A stretch of 5,659 bases of DNA, taken from contig MAXT01000061.1 of NCBI GenBank assembly GCA_001751225.1, positions 1 through 5,659 on the forward strand, given 5' to 3'. The notes beneath the pieces are model-generated. The model had not been told where the DNA came from and made no database searches. It worked only from the letters and a program-made list of their open reading frames with translations. Source of the stretch: Desulfuromonadales bacterium C00003107. GTDB taxonomy: Bacteria > Desulfobacterota > Desulfuromonadia > Desulfuromonadales > Syntrophotaleaceae. The translations under genes were made by a program, and so were the position numbers. Shown piece after piece: positions 5,463 to 5,659 of the stretch. Position 1 is the first letter of the stretch. Each line of letters opens with the position of its first letter.

Positions 5463-5659
5463 ATGAAGATAGTCGACTTGCTAAACCCTGCTGCCATCGT
5501 GTCGAACTTGCAGGCTGCGGATAAAAATACGGCCTTAGAAGAACTGGCTGATGCGATTGTCGGCGTCGAGAATGGTTTGGACCGGCAAGAAGTGATCGGT
5601 GTGCTGCAAGAACGTGAACGTCTGGGCAGCACCGGTATCGGCGAAGGCGTTGCTATCCC
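5463..5659 (+). CDS. ptsN: EIIA-Ntr (PtsN) of the nitrogen phosphotransferase system, 3'-truncated
   Basis: Phosphate acceptor at the end of the PTS-Ntr chain (EI-Ntr, NPr, EIIA-Ntr); in studied proteobacteria it regulates potassium transport, nitrogen/carbon balance and envelope stress and does not import sugar. The visible 66 residues start MKIVDLLNPAAIVSNLQAAD and reach the active-site motif GSTGIGEGVAIP, where the window ends; the phosphorylated histidine would be the next codon (residue 67, equivalent to about H73 in E. coli PtsN). The frame has no stop within the window. The start is ATG 5463 because MKIVDLL fits the family and the frame is closed upstream by a TAG at 5412-5414; a GTG at 5439 is possible but adds unrelated residues. 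There is no close Shine-Dalgarno. The rpoN-hpf-ptsN order supports PtsN over a fructose or mannitol EIIA. Confidence 0.93.
   Translation, partial: MKIVDLLNPAAIVSNLQAADKNTALEELADAIVGVENGLDRQEVIGVLQERERLGSTGIGEGVAI

Overview
The window is a continuous run of eight genes, all on the + strand. They are cut at both ends: the first lacks its start and the last lacks its 3' part. The order is kdsD (partial), kdsC, lptC, lptA, lptB, rpoN, hpf (long form), ptsN (partial). No RNA gene, mobile element, CRISPR array or sign of foreign DNA was seen. Nothing reads convincingly on the minus strand.

Organism: the genes are those of a Gram-negative, LPS-making bacterium. The order matches the E. coli kdsD-to-ptsN cluster. 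The ribosome hibernation factor, however, is the long two-domain type, not the short E. coli type. With base composition near balance by eye, this points to a non-enteric proteobacterium. My best guess is the Desulfuromonadales/Geobacter side of the former Deltaproteobacteria, but that is an inference from gene order and protein style and was not tested by a search.

Layout: positions 1-1358 make Kdo, the inner-core LPS sugar (arabinose-5-phosphate isomerase, then Kdo-8-phosphate phosphatase). Positions 1434-3244 encode three parts of the LPS transport machine: the inner-membrane-anchored LptC, the periplasmic bridge LptA and the cytoplasmic ATPase LptB. Positions 3303-4751 encode sigma-54. 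Positions 4844-5392 encode the ribosome hibernation factor. Position 5463 onward encodes EIIA-Ntr of the nitrogen phosphotransferase system, cut one codon before its phosphorylated histidine.

Genes within each block are tightly coupled (TGATG at kdsD/kdsC, a Shine-Dalgarno across the lptC stop for lptA, ATGA at lptA/lptB). The larger gaps (75, 58, 92 and 70 bases) hold the less ordinary signals. These are a good extended -10 promoter almost touching the lptC start; a stop/start chain of mini-ORFs in the same gap; a perfect Shine-Dalgarno with no start codon just after rpoN; an 18-codon ORF overlapping the hpf start; a 14-bp palindrome at the hpf stop; and a hairpin between a strong Shine-Dalgarno and the ptsN ATG. 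The genes themselves are ordinary, and I see no undescribed multi-gene system. The possible novelty lies in how lptC, hpf and ptsN are started.
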